Positions 36,665-46,155 are shown, counted from the first letter of the stretch. The stretch is DNA of 64,000 bases from RAM1 sp050247515 (GCA_050247515.1 JBFWUB010000010.1:1-64000), one strand, 5' to 3'. The notes: generated from the sequence alone by a model not told the origin. Numbers and translations: made by a program.

Positions 36665-36985
36665 ATGACCCGATCTGACCTGGTAGAAGAACTGGCCGCG
36701 CGTTTCAGCCAGCTCACCCATCGCGATGCGGAATACGCCGTCAAGGCGATTCTGGACGCGATGAGTGATGCACTGGTGCGCGGGCACCGCATCGAGATCC
36801 GCGGGTTCGGCAGCTTTTCAATCAACCGCCGTCCGCCCCGCATGGGCCGCAACCCGCGCAGTGGCGAAAGTGTGCATATCCCGGAAAAGCGGGTTCCCCA
36901 CTTCAAGCCTGGCAAGGCCCTGCGCGAAGCCGTGGACCGCCGCACAGCCGAACTGCAGGCATCCGACGGCAAGACGGGCGACTGA
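36665..36985 (+). CDS. ihfB: Integration host factor subunit beta
   Basis: This 106-aa HU/IHF-fold protein has MTRSDLVEELAARFSQL, IEIRGFGSFSINRRPPRMGRNPRSGE and PHFKPGKALREAVD. It bends DNA as a heterodimer with IhfA in recombination, replication and transcription. It sits 78 nt after rpsA, the conserved position. Confidence 0.96.
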   Translation: MTRSDLVEELAARFSQLTHRDAEYAVKAILDAMSDALVRGHRIEIRGFGSFSINRRPPRMGRNPRSGESVHIPEKRVPHFKPGKALREAVDRRTAELQASDGKTGD

Positions 36986-37019
36986 CCCCGATAGAATCCC
37001 CTCGTCACTGAGGAGATGG

Positions 37020-37316
37020 ATGAAATACCTCATGTGGCTGCTCAAGGCAGCCATTTTTTTTACCCTGTTCGCATTCGCGCTGAACAACCAGCAGGACGCG
37101 ACGGTGCACTTCTTCTTCGGCACCCAATGGCGCGCCCCGCTGGTGCTGGTGGTGTTGACCGCCTTTGCGCTGGGCCTGGCCGTGGGCGTCCTGGGCATGG
37201 TGCCACGCTGGTGGCGCCAGCGCACCGCGGCGCAACAGGCCACATTGGCACCGCACCGCGAAAAAAATGCCGCGGCCACCACGGACAGCCCGCCGGCGCC
37301 GCCCCATGGACTTTGA
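37020..37316 (+). CDS. lapA: LapA-family (DUF1049) inner-membrane protein
   Basis: This 98-aa protein has two hydrophobic segments (LLKAAIFFTLFAFAL; LVLVVLTAFALGLAVGVLGMV) around ALNNQQDATVHFFFG, the LapA pattern. With LapB it is implicated in lipopolysaccharide assembly control. GAGGAG lies 4 nt before ATG 37020. It overlaps lapB by 11 nt. Confidence 0.88.
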   Translation: MKYLMWLLKAAIFFTLFAFALNNQQDATVHFFFGTQWRAPLVLVVLTAFALGLAVGVLGMVPRWWRQRTAAQQATLAPHREKNAAATTDSPPAPPHGL

Positions 37317-38439
37317 CCTGAGCTGGATTCTGTTGGGGTTGCCGGTGGCATTCGTGCTGGGCTGGCTGGCCTCGAGACTGGACCTGCGCCAGTTGCGCAT
37401 TGAAAACCGCCAGGCGCCCAAGGCGTATTTCAGGGGCCTGAATTTCCTGCTCAACGAGCAGCAGGATCAAGCCATCGACGCTTTCATCGAGGCCGTGCAG
37501 AACGACCCCGACACCTCCGAATTGCATTTTGCCCTGGGCAACCTGTTTCGCCGCCGTGGCGAATACGAACGCGCAGTACGCGTGCACGAACACCTGCTTT
37601 CGCGCGGTGACCTGAACCGCGCCGACCGCGAACGTGCCCAGCATGCATTGGCGCTGGACTTCCTGAAGGCCGGCCTGCTGGACCGCGCGGAGGAGGCCCT
37701 GCGCAAGCTCGAGGGCACCGCCTTCGAGACGCAGGCTCGCCTGGCGCTGCTGGCCATCTACGAGCGCTCGCGCGACTGGGCCCAGGCCACCGACACGGCC
37801 CGCAGGCTGGAGACCGGCGGCGAAGGCACTTTCACCACGCGCATTGCCCATTACCTGTGTGAACAGGCCGCCCAGGCCAGCGATGAGGCGGCCGAACCGC
37901 TGCTGCGCCAGGCCATCGCGGTGGCGCCCGATGCGCCGCGCGCGCGCATGGAACTCGCCGCGCTGCAGACCCGCGCGGGCGAGCACGACGCCGCCATGAA
38001 AACCCTGATGGGCCTGGCCAACCGGTCGCCGGCGTCCATCCCGCTGATGGCCGCGCGCCTGGCCGAGGCCGCGATGGCCAGCGCCCAGCAGGAGCAGGTC
38101 ATGCAGGTGCTGCAGACCAGCTACGAGCTGCACCCGTCGCTGGACGTGCTGGACGCCATTGCCGCGCTTGAGTCCGATGCGCAGGCGGCTCGTGCCTGGT
38201 ACATGCGTCACCTGGAACGCGAGCCCTCGCTGGTGGCCGCGTCACGCTGGCTGGCGGGCGAAAAGCTGGAGCACGAGCAGGCCCACCCGTACGTGCAGAA
38301 CGCGCTCGAGCATGCCGTCAAGCCCCTGCGCCGCTACCGTTGCGCGGCGTGCGGCTTCGAGGCCAAGCAACATTTCTGGCAATGCCCCGGCTGTCAGGCC
38401 TGGGACAGCTACCCTGCACGGCGCGTGGAAGAGCTATGA
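37306..38439 (+). CDS. lapB: Lipopolysaccharide assembly protein B
   Basis: This 377-aa protein has an N-terminal membrane anchor (SWILLGLPVAFVLGWLASR), tetratricopeptide repeats from about residue 35 (KAYFRGLNFLLNEQQDQAIDAFIEAVQ) and a C-terminal rubredoxin-like metal site (RCAACGFEA, WQCPGCQAWDS). It recruits FtsH to LpxC and controls LPS synthesis. It sits between lapA and the heptose genes, and the 3' end overlaps hldA (ATGA). Confidence 0.92.
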   Translation: MDFDLSWILLGLPVAFVLGWLASRLDLRQLRIENRQAPKAYFRGLNFLLNEQQDQAIDAFIEAVQNDPDTSELHFALGNLFRRRGEYERAVRVHEHLLSRGDLNRADRERAQHALALDFLKAGLLDRAEEALRKLEGTAFETQARLALLAIYERSRDWAQATDTARRLETGGEGTFTTRIAHYLCEQAAQASDEAAEPLLRQAIAVAPDAPRARMELAALQTRAGEHDAAMKTLMGLANRSPASIPLMAARLAEAAMASAQQEQVMQVLQTSYELHPSLDVLDAIAALESDAQAARAWYMRHLEREPSLVAASRWLAGEKLEHEQAHPYVQNALEHAVKPLRRYRCAACGFEAKQHFWQCPGCQAWDSYPARRVEEL

Positions 38440-39368
38440 ATCACATTTCCAAGGAAGCCCTCGCTGCCGCCCGTGTGCTCGTGGTGGGCGACGCCATGCT
38501 GGACCGCTACTGGCACGGCGCGGTGGATCGCATTTCTCCCGAAGCACCGGTGCCCGTGGTGCGCGTCGCGCGCGAGGAAGAGCGCATTGGCGCCGCGGCC
38601 AATGTGGCCTACAACATCGCCACGCTGGGCGCCCAGGCCAGCTTCATTGGCGTGATCGGCGACGACGAGCCGGGACACAAGCTGGAACGCCTGATGCAAG
38701 GCACCGGCATACGCACCCATCTGGCACGCGACGCCGGCCTGCGCACGACCGTGAAGCTGCGCGTGATCGGACGCCAGCAGCAGCTGCTGCGCCTGGACTT
38801 TGAAAGCGAACCCGACCACGAAGCCCTGGCGTCCCAGACAGAGGCATTTGCCCGACTTGCCCCCGAACAGGACGCCGTGCTGTTTTCCGACTACGGCAAG
38901 GGTGGACTGGCCCACATCGCCACCATGATCAGCGCAGCGCGCGCCGCCGGCAAGCCGGTGCTGGTGGACCCCAAGGGCGCGGACTATTCCCGTTACGCCG
39001 ATGCCAGCGTCATCACCCCCAACCGGGCCGAGCTGCAACAGGTGGTGGGCAGCTGGAGCAGCGAAGCCGCGCTGCGCGACAAGGCCCAGAACCTGCGCGA
39101 ATCGCTGCGCCTGGACGCCCTGCTCGTCACCCGCAGCGAAGAAGGCATGAGCCTGTTTGATGCGCAGGGTGAGCTGCACGTCAAGGCCCAGGCGCGGGAG
39201 GTGTTTGACGTCACGGGTGCCGGTGACACGGTGATTGCCACGCTGGCAGCCTTGGTGGCCGCCGGCGTGCCGCTGCGCGACGCCCTGCCACTGGCCAACA
39301 GGGCAGGCGGCATTGTGGTGGGGAAATTCGGCACCGCCACGGTGTCGTATGAGGAGTTGTTTGCATGA
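38436..39368 (+). CDS. hldA: D-glycero-beta-D-manno-heptose-7-phosphate kinase
   Basis: This 310-aa PfkB-type kinase has VVGDAMLDRYWHGAVDRISPEAPVPVV, LVDPKGADYSRY and the catalytic motif DVTGAGDTVIATLA. It lacks the nucleotidyltransferase half of HldE, so hldC must be elsewhere. It makes heptose-1,7-bisphosphate for LPS core. It overlaps lapB and hldD by 4 nt each. Confidence 0.92.
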   Translation: MNHISKEALAAARVLVVGDAMLDRYWHGAVDRISPEAPVPVVRVAREEERIGAAANVAYNIATLGAQASFIGVIGDDEPGHKLERLMQGTGIRTHLARDAGLRTTVKLRVIGRQQQLLRLDFESEPDHEALASQTEAFARLAPEQDAVLFSDYGKGGLAHIATMISAARAAGKPVLVDPKGADYSRYADASVITPNRAELQQVVGSWSSEAALRDKAQNLRESLRLDALLVTRSEEGMSLFDAQGELHVKAQAREVFDVTGAGDTVIATLAALVAAGVPLRDALPLANRAGGIVVGKFGTATVSYEELFA

Positions 39369-40360
39369 CAAGGGTTGTGGTTACCGGCGCGGCCGGCTTC
39401 ATTGGCAGCAACATCGTGCGGGGCCTGAACGCGCGCGGTATCGACGACATCATCGCGGTGGACGACCTGACGCAGGGCGACAAGTTCCGCAACCTGGCCG
39501 ACCTGCGCATTGCCGACTACGTGGACGCCGACCTGTTCTACGACCTGTTTGCCGAAGGCGGTTTCGGCAAGGTCGAGGCGGTGTTCCACGAGGGCGCCTG
39601 CAGCGACACCATGGAGGCCGACGGCAAGTACATGATGGACAACAACTACACGCTGTCATGTGGCCTGTTCCAGGCCTGCCGCCAGCGCGGCGTGCGGCTG
39701 CTGTACGCATCGTCCGCGGCCACCTATGGCGGCTCCGACACGTTCCGCGAAAGCCCCGAATTTGAAAAGCCGCTGAATGTCTATGGCTACAGCAAGCTGC
39801 TGTTTGACCAGCGCATGCGGCGCGAACTGGGCGCGCAGTTCCAGGACGCGACGCACCAGGTGGCGGGCTTCCGGTACTTCAACGTGTATGGCCCGCGCGA
39901 GCAGCACAAGGGCCGCATGGCCAGCGTGGCATTCCACCAGTTCAACCAGTTCCGCGCCGAAGGCCGGGTCAAGCTGTTTGGTGAATACGGTGGCTATGGC
40001 GCGGGCGAGCAACAGCGGGACTTTGTTTTCATTGACGACGTGGTAGCGGTCAACCTGTGGTTCTTTGACCATCCACAGAAATCCGGCATCTTCAACCTGG
40101 GCACCGGGCGCGCGCAACCTTTCAACGACGTGGCACTGGCCACCGTCAACGCGCTGCGGGACGCGCCGCCGCTGGACCTGGCGGGCGCAGTGGCGCAAGG
40201 CCTGGTTGAGTACGTGCCCTTTCCCGATGCGCTGCGCGGGAAGTACCAGTGCTATACCCAGGCCGACCTGTCAGCGTTGCGCGCAGCCGGCTGCGACCAT
40301 GCTTTCCTGGATGTACAAAGCGGCGTTTCCTCTTACATGTTGTCACTGAAGCAGGCTTGA
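39365..40360 (+). CDS. hldD: ADP-L-glycero-D-manno-heptose 6-epimerase
   Basis: This 331-aa SDR has the NADP motif VTGAAGFIGSN (residues 6-16), SSAATYGG, catalytic YGYSK and FRYFNVYGPREQHKGRMASVAFH typical of RfaD/HldD. It makes ADP-L,D-heptose from the ADP-D,D form, the last cytoplasmic step for LPS inner core. It overlaps hldA by 4 nt. Confidence 0.95.
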   Translation: MTRVVVTGAAGFIGSNIVRGLNARGIDDIIAVDDLTQGDKFRNLADLRIADYVDADLFYDLFAEGGFGKVEAVFHEGACSDTMEADGKYMMDNNYTLSCGLFQACRQRGVRLLYASSAATYGGSDTFRESPEFEKPLNVYGYSKLLFDQRMRRELGAQFQDATHQVAGFRYFNVYGPREQHKGRMASVAFHQFNQFRAEGRVKLFGEYGGYGAGEQQRDFVFIDDVVAVNLWFFDHPQKSGIFNLGTGRAQPFNDVALATVNALRDAPPLDLAGAVAQGLVEYVPFPDALRGKYQCYTQADLSALRAAGCDHAFLDVQSGVSSYMLSLKQA

Positions 40361-40438
40361 TTGGGTACTTTTGATTTATTAAACTCGCGCGGCCTGGCAA
40401 TCAGGCTGGGTGTTTATTTCAGATCAAGGAGGATTCCC

Positions 40439-40789
40439 ATGTTCAAGAAACTGCTGGCCGTTGTGGCCTTGCTGTGCGCGACCCTGTCCCACGCCGCTGA
40501 CGTCAACAAGGCCACCGAGGCCGAACTCGACGGCGTGCGCGGCATCGGCCCGACCATGACCAAGCGCATCCTGGAAGAGCGCAAGAAAGGCGAATTCAAG
40601 GACTGGAACGACCTGATCGGGCGTGTCCAGGGCATCGGTCCCGCCAACGCAACCCGCTTTTCCAAGGAAGGCCTGACGGTCAAAGGCGAAGCCTTCAAGG
40701 CGGCCGCGGCGACGCCTGCCGACCAGACCCCCAAGGGCGACAAGGCAGAGAAGTCCGCCGGCAAGAAAGCCGAGACGGCCAAGAACTGA
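40439..40789 (+). CDS. ComEA-like helix-hairpin-helix protein
   Basis: This 116-aa protein has a signal peptide (MFKKLLAVVALLCATLSHA) followed by two HhH motifs (VNKATEAELDGVRGIGPTMTKRILEERKKGEF, LIGRVQGIGPANATRFSKEGL) and a Lys/Ala-rich tail. It is exported or periplasmic and likely binds DNA, as ComEA does in transformation. AAGGAGG precedes ATG 40439, and a good terminator follows. Confidence 0.85.
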   Translation: MFKKLLAVVALLCATLSHAADVNKATEAELDGVRGIGPTMTKRILEERKKGEFKDWNDLIGRVQGIGPANATRFSKEGLTVKGEAFKAAAATPADQTPKGDKAEKSAGKKAETAKN

Positions 40790-40810
40790 GCCGCGCCAAA
40801 TCCAGATCCA

Positions 40811-40836
40811 GGCCCGCGTCAGCGGGCCTTTTGCTT
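40811..40836 (+). terminator. Terminator of the HhH protein gene
   Basis: GGCCCGC and GCGGGCC pair around GTCA, followed by TTTTGCTTT. Confidence 0.85.
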
Positions 40837-40850
40837 TGCAGCCGCGCCGT

Positions 40851-41384
40851 TCACACCAGCGCAATCAGGTCTGTCACGCCAACATCCACACCCGCCTGAC
40901 TCAGCAGCGTGGTCACCTGCCCGCGATGGTGGGTCTGGTGGTTGAAGAAATGCGTCATGGCCTGCCAGGCCGGGTGCTCGCGCCAGACGCCACGTGTGTT
41001 GGCATAGCGCATGGTGCGCAAGGGGAAGTCCTGCGGCATCTGCGCTACCCAGGCTTCGATGGCAGCGTCCAGCCGTTCGCGCCGGGCCTTCAGTGCAGCC
41101 CAATCAGGCTCCAGCACCGTGCCGTACGTGGCGCCCGCGGGCAGGCTCAACACGCCGCCGCCCAAGGCCGCGAAACCGTCGCCCTGGGCGTTGAAGCGCT
41201 GCAGCCACATCGTGTCGCCCCACACCAGGTGGTTCAGCGTGCCGTGGATGGAGCCGAAGAACGCGCCGTGGTCCTGCCGGCGCTGCGCGTCGCCGAGCGC
41301 ATCGCACACGCCGTACAGGCGTTCGTTGAACCAGGTGTTGTAACGGGCCAGGAAGCGGTAGTTGTCAATGAAGGCGCTGCTCAT
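40851..41384 (-). CDS. DinB-family (DUF664-type) protein
   Basis: This 177-aa four-helix bundle protein has RYNTWFNERLYGVCDAL, TLNHLVWGDTMW and FFNHQTHHRGQVTTLL, with histidines placed as in DinB-superfamily metal enzymes. Some of these transfer thiol groups; the role here is unknown. ATG 41384 fits the family start. It overlaps the upstream gene by 20 nt in another frame. Confidence 0.8.
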   Translation of the reverse strand: MSSAFIDNYRFLARYNTWFNERLYGVCDALGDAQRRQDHGAFFGSIHGTLNHLVWGDTMWLQRFNAQGDGFAALGGGVLSLPAGATYGTVLEPDWAALKARRERLDAAIEAWVAQMPQDFPLRTMRYANTRGVWREHPAWQAMTHFFNHQTHHRGQVTTLLSQAGVDVGVTDLIALV

Positions 41385-41739
41385 GCGAGCGATTGTCGGC
41401 AATTTGGCGCCGCGCCGCCACGCCGGGCACCGCCTGGCCGAACAGCGGCAACAGATCCGCCGTGCGCCGCTGCGCCTCGGCCTGCCCCAGGTCCTGCGCG
41501 AGGTACTGGTACAGGCTTGAGCGCAGCAGCCACAGCTCGACGGCGGACGCGGCGCGCGCGATCTGGCCGGTGGCCCGGGCGCGGTGCTCGTCGCTGCAGG
41601 GCGCCACGGCCATGCGCATCGCCTGGCGGATGTCGTCCAGATTGGGGGCCGGCGGCGCAGCCGCGCCGTCGGCCGCATCATGGCGATGCGGCCCCCAGGC
41701 CGAGGCGAACCACTTCTGAACGCGTGAAGTCATGTCCAT
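41365..41739 (-). CDS. Hypothetical protein
   Basis: This 124-aa protein has a basic N-terminus (MDMTSRVQKWFASAWGPHRHD) followed by helices rich in Ala, Arg, Gln and Leu. AAGGAG lies 6 nt before ATG 41739. An upstream ATG (41757) has no ribosome site. It lies between the hydantoinase and the DinB-type gene. No family is recognised. Confidence 0.5.
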   Translation of the reverse strand: MDMTSRVQKWFASAWGPHRHDAADGAAAPPAPNLDDIRQAMRMAVAPCSDEHRARATGQIARAASAVELWLLRSSLYQYLAQDLGQAEAQRRTADLLPLFGQAVPGVAARRQIADNRSHEQRLH

Positions 41740-41767
41740 GCCCAACTCCTTCGACATCTTGTGCGAT

Positions 41768-44700
41768 TCAGGCCGCGCCGTAGCCGCCGCCGCCTGGTGT
41801 GTGAATTTCAAACACATCGCCGGGCTTCATTTCCGCCTGGCCGATGTGGTCCAGCTCCTCGACCTGTCCATTGCTGCGCACCACGCGGTTGATGCCCACC
41901 TGGCCCGGCTGGCCGCCGGCCATGCCAAAGGCGCCATGCTTGCGCCCGTTGGACAGGATGCTGGCCGTCATGTCCTCCAGGAAGCGCACGCGGCGCACAC
42001 CGCCATTGCCACCGCGCCATTGCCCTGCCCCGCCTGAACCCTCGCGGATTTCATAGCTGTCCAGCCGCACCGGGAAGCGGAACTCCAGCACCTCGGGGTC
42101 AGTCAGGCGCGAGTTGGTCATGTGGGTCTGCACCACGCTCGTGCCGTTGAAGCCCTGCCCCGCGCCGCTGCCGCCTGAAATGGTTTCGTAGTACTGGTGC
42201 GACGCGTTGCCGAAGGTGAAGTTGTTCATGGTGCACTGGCTCGCGGCCATCACGCCCAGCGCGCCGTACAGGCAGTTGGTGATGCAGGTGGACGTCTCCA
42301 CATTGCCCGCCACCACCGAGGCCGGCGGATTGGGGTTGAGCATGGAGCCCGGCGGGATGATGACCTTCAGCGGCTTCAGGCAGCCCGCATTGAGCGGGAT
42401 GTCGTCGTCCACCAGCGTGCGGAACACATACAGCACCGCCGCCATGCACACCGCCGTGGGCGCGTTGAAGTTGTTGGTCTGCTGCGCGCTGGTTCCTGTG
42501 AAGTCGATTTCCGCGCTGCGGCTGGCCGTGTCCACGCGGATCGCCACCTGGATCTGCGCGCCGTTGTCCAGCGGCAGGGTAAAGGCGCCGTCCTTCAGGC
42601 GCGTGATCACGCGGCGCACGGATTCCTCCGCGTTGTCCTGCACATGGCCCATGTAGGCCTGCACCACGTCCAGGCCAAACTGGTCGGCCATCTTGCGCAG
42701 TTCCTGCACGCCCTTTTCATTGGCGGCGATCTGGGCCTTCAGGTCGGCCATGTTCTGCTGCGGGTTGCGGCTGGGGTATTGCCCGCTTTGCAGCAGCGCC
42801 ACCATCTCGGCCTCACGCAGCACGCCCTGGTCCACCAGCTTGACGTTGTTGATCTGAACGCCCTCTTCCTCGATGCGCGTGGAAAACGGCGGCATCGAGC
42901 CCGGCGTGGTGCCGCCAATGTCGGCATGGTGCCCGCGGCTGCCCACATAGAACAGCGGCTTGTCGTGCGCGGCCGCGCCCAGATACACCGGCGTGATGAC
43001 GGTCACGTCAGGCAAATGCGTGCCGCCGTGGTAGGGGTCGTTCAGCACGTACACATCGCCCGGCTGCATCTTGCCCGCGCCGGATCGGAGGTCCGTTTCG
43101 GCCCGGCGGATCACCGTCTTGATGCTCTCGCCCATGGAGCCCAGGTGCACCGGCATGTGCGGCGCATTGGCAATCAGGTTGCCGTCGGTGTCAAACAGCG
43201 CGCAGCTGAAGTCCAGGCGCTCCTTGATGTTGACCGAGTAGGCCGTGTTCTGCAGCTGCAGGCCCATCTGTTCGGCAATGTTCATGAACAGGTTGTTGAA
43301 CACCTCCAGCAGCACCGGGTCCACCGTGGTGCCCACGGCAAACTTCACGGCGCGTGGAATGCGACGGTCCAGCACCAGGTGGTCCAGGGCCGTCAGCTCG
43401 GCCTCCCAGCCAGGCTCCACCACGGTGGTGGCGTTCTTTTCGGCAATGATGGCCGGGCCCGGCACCACGTCGCCGGGGCGCAGGTCCTCACGCACGACCA
43501 GCGCGGCGTCATGCCACTGGCCGCCGGAATACATGCGCACGGTTTCGCGGCGCGGCACCTCGCGCGGGTCATGGGTTTCATGGCGCGGCTCGGCCGGCGC
43601 GTCACCCGCCACCACCGCCTCCACCGACACAGCCTCCACCACCAGCCGCTTGCCCTGCATCAGGAAGGCAAAGCGCTGGCGGTACGCTGCCTCAAAGCCC
43701 GCCTTGATCGTGGCCAGGTCGCCAAACGGCACCACCAGCGCCGAATCGCTGCCCTCGTAGCGCACATGCACGCGGTGGTGCACCTTGACTGTTCCGGCAT
43801 TGACCTGCTGGCGCTCCAGCTCGGCCTGCGCGGCGGCACCCAGCGCGTCCAGCTTCTCGGCCACCAGCGGCAGCGATGCGGCGGCCAGCGGCATTTCCAC
43901 CGCCTGTTCACGGATCACGTTCTGGTCGGCCAGGCCCATGCCATAGGCGCTGAGCACGCCGGCCAGCGGGTGCACGAACACACGCGTCATGCCCAGGGCA
44001 TCGGCCACCAGGCACGCATGCTGGCCGCCCGCGCCACCAAAGCACTGCAGCGTGTAGCGCGTGACGTCGTAGCCGCGCGCCACGGAAATTTTCTTGATGG
44101 CGTTGGCCATCTGTTGTACCGCGATGTTGATGAAGCCCTCGGCCACCACCTCGGCGCTGCGACCGGTCTTGCCGGCCAGGACGTTGAACTTCGCCTCCAC
44201 CGCTTCAAAGCTCAGCGCCTCGTCCGCGTTGGGGCCGAACACCTTGGGGAAGTAGCGCGGCTGGATCTTGCCGGTCATCACGTTCGCATCGGTCACGGCC
44301 AGCGGGCCGCCGCGGCGGTAGCTGGCCGGGCCCGGGTTGGCGCCCGCGCTCTCGGGCCCCACCCGAAAACGCGCACCGTCAAATTCAAGAATGGAGCCGC
44401 CGCCCGCCGCCACGGTGTGGATGCTCATCATGGGCGCGCGCATGCGCACGCCGGCCACCTGGGTTTCAAACTCGCGCTCGAACTCGCCCGCGTAGTGGCT
44501 CACGTCGGTGGATGTGCCGCCCATGTCAAAGCCGATCACCTTGTCGTGGCCCGCCAGCGCCGCTGTGCGCGCCATGCCCACGATGCCGCCGGCGGGGCCG
44601 GACAGGATCGCGTCCTTGCCCTGGAAGGCGTGCGCGTCGGTCAGGCCACCGGACGACTGCATGAAGAACAGCTTGACGCCCGGCATCTCGCCGGCCACCT

Positions 44701-45388
44701 GCTCCACATAACGGCGCAGGATGGGCGACAGGTACGCATCCACCACCGTCGTGTCGCCCCGGCTCACGAACTTCATCATGGGGCTGGTCTCAAAGCTGGT
44801 GCTCACCTGGGTGAAGCCCGTCTCTTTGGCAATGCGTTTGGCAGCCAGTTCATGCTCGGTATAGCGGTAGCCGTGCATGAACACGATGGCCACGCTGCGC
44901 AGGCCGCGGCCATAAGCCGCCAGCAGGTCCCCGCGCAACGAAGCTTCGTCCAGCGGCTGCAGCACCTCGCCCTGGGCACTCAGGCGCTCCTGCGCCTCGA
45001 TCACTTCGGTGTACAGCAGCTCGGGCAGCAGGATGTTGCGGTCAAAAAGGCGCGGGCGGTTCTGGTAGGCAATGCGCAGCGCATCGCGAAAACCTCGCGT
45101 GGTGACCAGCAGCGTGGGCTCGCCCTTGCGTTCCAGCAGCGCGTTGGTGGCCACCGTGGTGCCCATCTTCACGCACTCCACCACCGCAGGCGTCACCGGT
45201 TCGCCGCGCTTCAGGCCCAGCAGGTGGCGGATGCCGGCCACGGCGGCGTCCTTGTACTGCTCGGGGTTTTCGCTGAGCAGCTTGTGCGTGGTGAGCGTGC
45301 CGTCAGGCCGCTTGGCAACGATGTCGGTGAAGGTGCCCCCCCGATCAATCCAGAACTGCCAACGCGAAAGGGGTGTGTTGTCTTGCAT
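41768..45388 (-). CDS. Hydantoinase/5-oxoprolinase, HyuA-HyuB fusion
   Basis: This 1206-aa protein has residues about 1-680 as hydantoinase A/oxoprolinase (WIDRGGTFTDIVAKRPDG, GFDMGGTSTDVSHYAGEFE, FGGAGGQHACLVADALG) and about 690-1200 as hydantoinase B (VGTTVDPVLLEVFNNLFMNIAEQMG, NAPHMPVHLGSM, RGHHADIGGTTPGSMPP, PGGGGYG at the end). This is the ATP-dependent 5-oxoprolinase/OPLAH layout, and the substrate may be 5-oxoproline, a hydantoin or similar cyclic amide. It is downstream of the GST and TRAP genes on the same strand, after a 103-nt spacer with a hairpin. Confidence 0.88.
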   Translation of the reverse strand: MQDNTPLSRWQFWIDRGGTFTDIVAKRPDGTLTTHKLLSENPEQYKDAAVAGIRHLLGLKRGEPVTPAVVECVKMGTTVATNALLERKGEPTLLVTTRGFRDALRIAYQNRPRLFDRNILLPELLYTEVIEAQERLSAQGEVLQPLDEASLRGDLLAAYGRGLRSVAIVFMHGYRYTEHELAAKRIAKETGFTQVSTSFETSPMMKFVSRGDTTVVDAYLSPILRRYVEQVAGEMPGVKLFFMQSSGGLTDAHAFQGKDAILSGPAGGIVGMARTAALAGHDKVIGFDMGGTSTDVSHYAGEFEREFETQVAGVRMRAPMMSIHTVAAGGGSILEFDGARFRVGPESAGANPGPASYRRGGPLAVTDANVMTGKIQPRYFPKVFGPNADEALSFEAVEAKFNVLAGKTGRSAEVVAEGFINIAVQQMANAIKKISVARGYDVTRYTLQCFGGAGGQHACLVADALGMTRVFVHPLAGVLSAYGMGLADQNVIREQAVEMPLAAASLPLVAEKLDALGAAAQAELERQQVNAGTVKVHHRVHVRYEGSDSALVVPFGDLATIKAGFEAAYRQRFAFLMQGKRLVVEAVSVEAVVAGDAPAEPRHETHDPREVPRRETVRMYSGGQWHDAALVVREDLRPGDVVPGPAIIAEKNATTVVEPGWEAELTALDHLVLDRRIPRAVKFAVGTTVDPVLLEVFNNLFMNIAEQMGLQLQNTAYSVNIKERLDFSCALFDTDGNLIANAPHMPVHLGSMGESIKTVIRRAETDLRSGAGKMQPGDVYVLNDPYHGGTHLPDVTVITPVYLGAAAHDKPLFYVGSRGHHADIGGTTPGSMPPFSTRIEEEGVQINNVKLVDQGVLREAEMVALLQSGQYPSRNPQQNMADLKAQIAANEKGVQELRKMADQFGLDVVQAYMGHVQDNAEESVRRVITRLKDGAFTLPLDNGAQIQVAIRVDTASRSAEIDFTGTSAQQTNNFNAPTAVCMAAVLYVFRTLVDDDIPLNAGCLKPLKVIIPPGSMLNPNPPASVVAGNVETSTCITNCLYGALGVMAASQCTMNNFTFGNASHQYYETISGGSGAGQGFNGTSVVQTHMTNSRLTDPEVLEFRFPVRLDSYEIREGSGGAGQWRGGNGGVRRVRFLEDMTASILSNGRKHGAFGMAGGQPGQVGINRVVRSNGQVEELDHIGQAEMKPGDVFEIHTPGGGGYGAA

Positions 45389-45419
45389 GATGCTTCAGAT
45401 GTTGTTGTAGATGAATACT

Positions 45420-45446
45420 GCCTTGCCCGTGGGCGTCGGGCAAGGC
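45420..45446 (-). other. Perfect 10-bp hairpin without U-run between GST and hydantoinase genes
   Basis: GCCTTGCCCG and CGGGCAAGGC enclose a 7-nt loop in the 103-nt spacer. There is no T-tract on the minus strand, so it is more likely an attenuating or RNA-stabilising structure than a terminator. Confidence 0.45.
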
Positions 45447-45491
45447 GTTGGGAGGGTGGCAAGCGCGGAGTTCATGGCACAGGTCTGCAGG

Positions 45492-46145
45492 TTATGCCAC
45501 ACCGGGCATGGAGACGTAACGGCTCAGCCGCCTGAACCGTGCCAGCCAGGCGCCAACGGCAGGATAGTCCGACAACGCCAGCCCGCCTTCTTCCGCCAAA
45601 GCGACGTAGGGAAAGCAGGCCACGTCCGCCAGTGTGGTGTGGTCACCAGCCAGCCAGTCGCTGCGCTCCAGCTGTCCTTCGAGTACCTCCAGCGCACGGT
45701 GTCCGTCCGATTGCGCCGACTCCAGACAGGCTCTATGGCCAAACCGTGCAACCGCCCGCGCCAGAAACAGGCCGGAGGTGATTTCATTCTGGGCCAGTTC
45801 CAGCCACTGGCATACGCGGGCCATGGCGGCCGCATCCACGGGCAACCATTCGCGCGATTCGTCGTAGCGGCGGGCCAGGTAGCACAGGATGGCGGTGGAC
45901 CCCCACAGCGTCACGTCGCCGTCGGTCAGCGTGGGCACCTGGCCCCGCGGGTTGAGCCGAAGGTAGTCGGCGTCCACCACGTTGCGCCCCGCTTCCTGCC
46001 TGACCACGATGCGCTGGTAAGGCAAACCCAGAAACGACAGCAAAAGCCGCACCTTGTAGCAGTTGCCCGATGTGTCCCGGTCATGCAGCACAAGGCAGCG
46101 GCCGGCATGGGCAACGGAAGCAGGCTTGTCACAAGGGGCTTGCAT
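45492..46145 (-). CDS. Glutathione S-transferase family protein
   Basis: This 217-aa GST fold has thioredoxin-like N-terminal VLHDRDTSGNCYKVRLLLSFLG, the cis-Pro motif GQVPTLTDGDVTLWGSTAILCYLARRY and helical C-terminal RSDWLAGDHTTLADVACFPYVALAEEGG. The substrate is unknown. ATG 46145 is 10 nt after the TRAP receptor stop, so it is co-transcribed with the transporter and hydantoinase; a role in isomerising or activating the imported compound is inferred. Confidence 0.85.
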   Translation of the reverse strand: MQAPCDKPASVAHAGRCLVLHDRDTSGNCYKVRLLLSFLGLPYQRIVVRQEAGRNVVDADYLRLNPRGQVPTLTDGDVTLWGSTAILCYLARRYDESREWLPVDAAAMARVCQWLELAQNEITSGLFLARAVARFGHRACLESAQSDGHRALEVLEGQLERSDWLAGDHTTLADVACFPYVALAEEGGLALSDYPAVGAWLARFRRLSRYVSMPGVA

Positions 46146-46155
46146 GGCTGGTGCC

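Noticed and set aside
34895..36787. A 630-codon open frame antisense to rpsA
   Set aside because: Shadow of the S1 repeats; periodic His/Asp/Val pattern comes from reverse complement of the repeats.
42197..45535. A 1112-codon open frame antisense to the hydantoinase gene
   Set aside because: No domain, strongly biased composition (His, Arg, Gln, Ala), and the opposite strand clearly encodes HyuA-HyuB.
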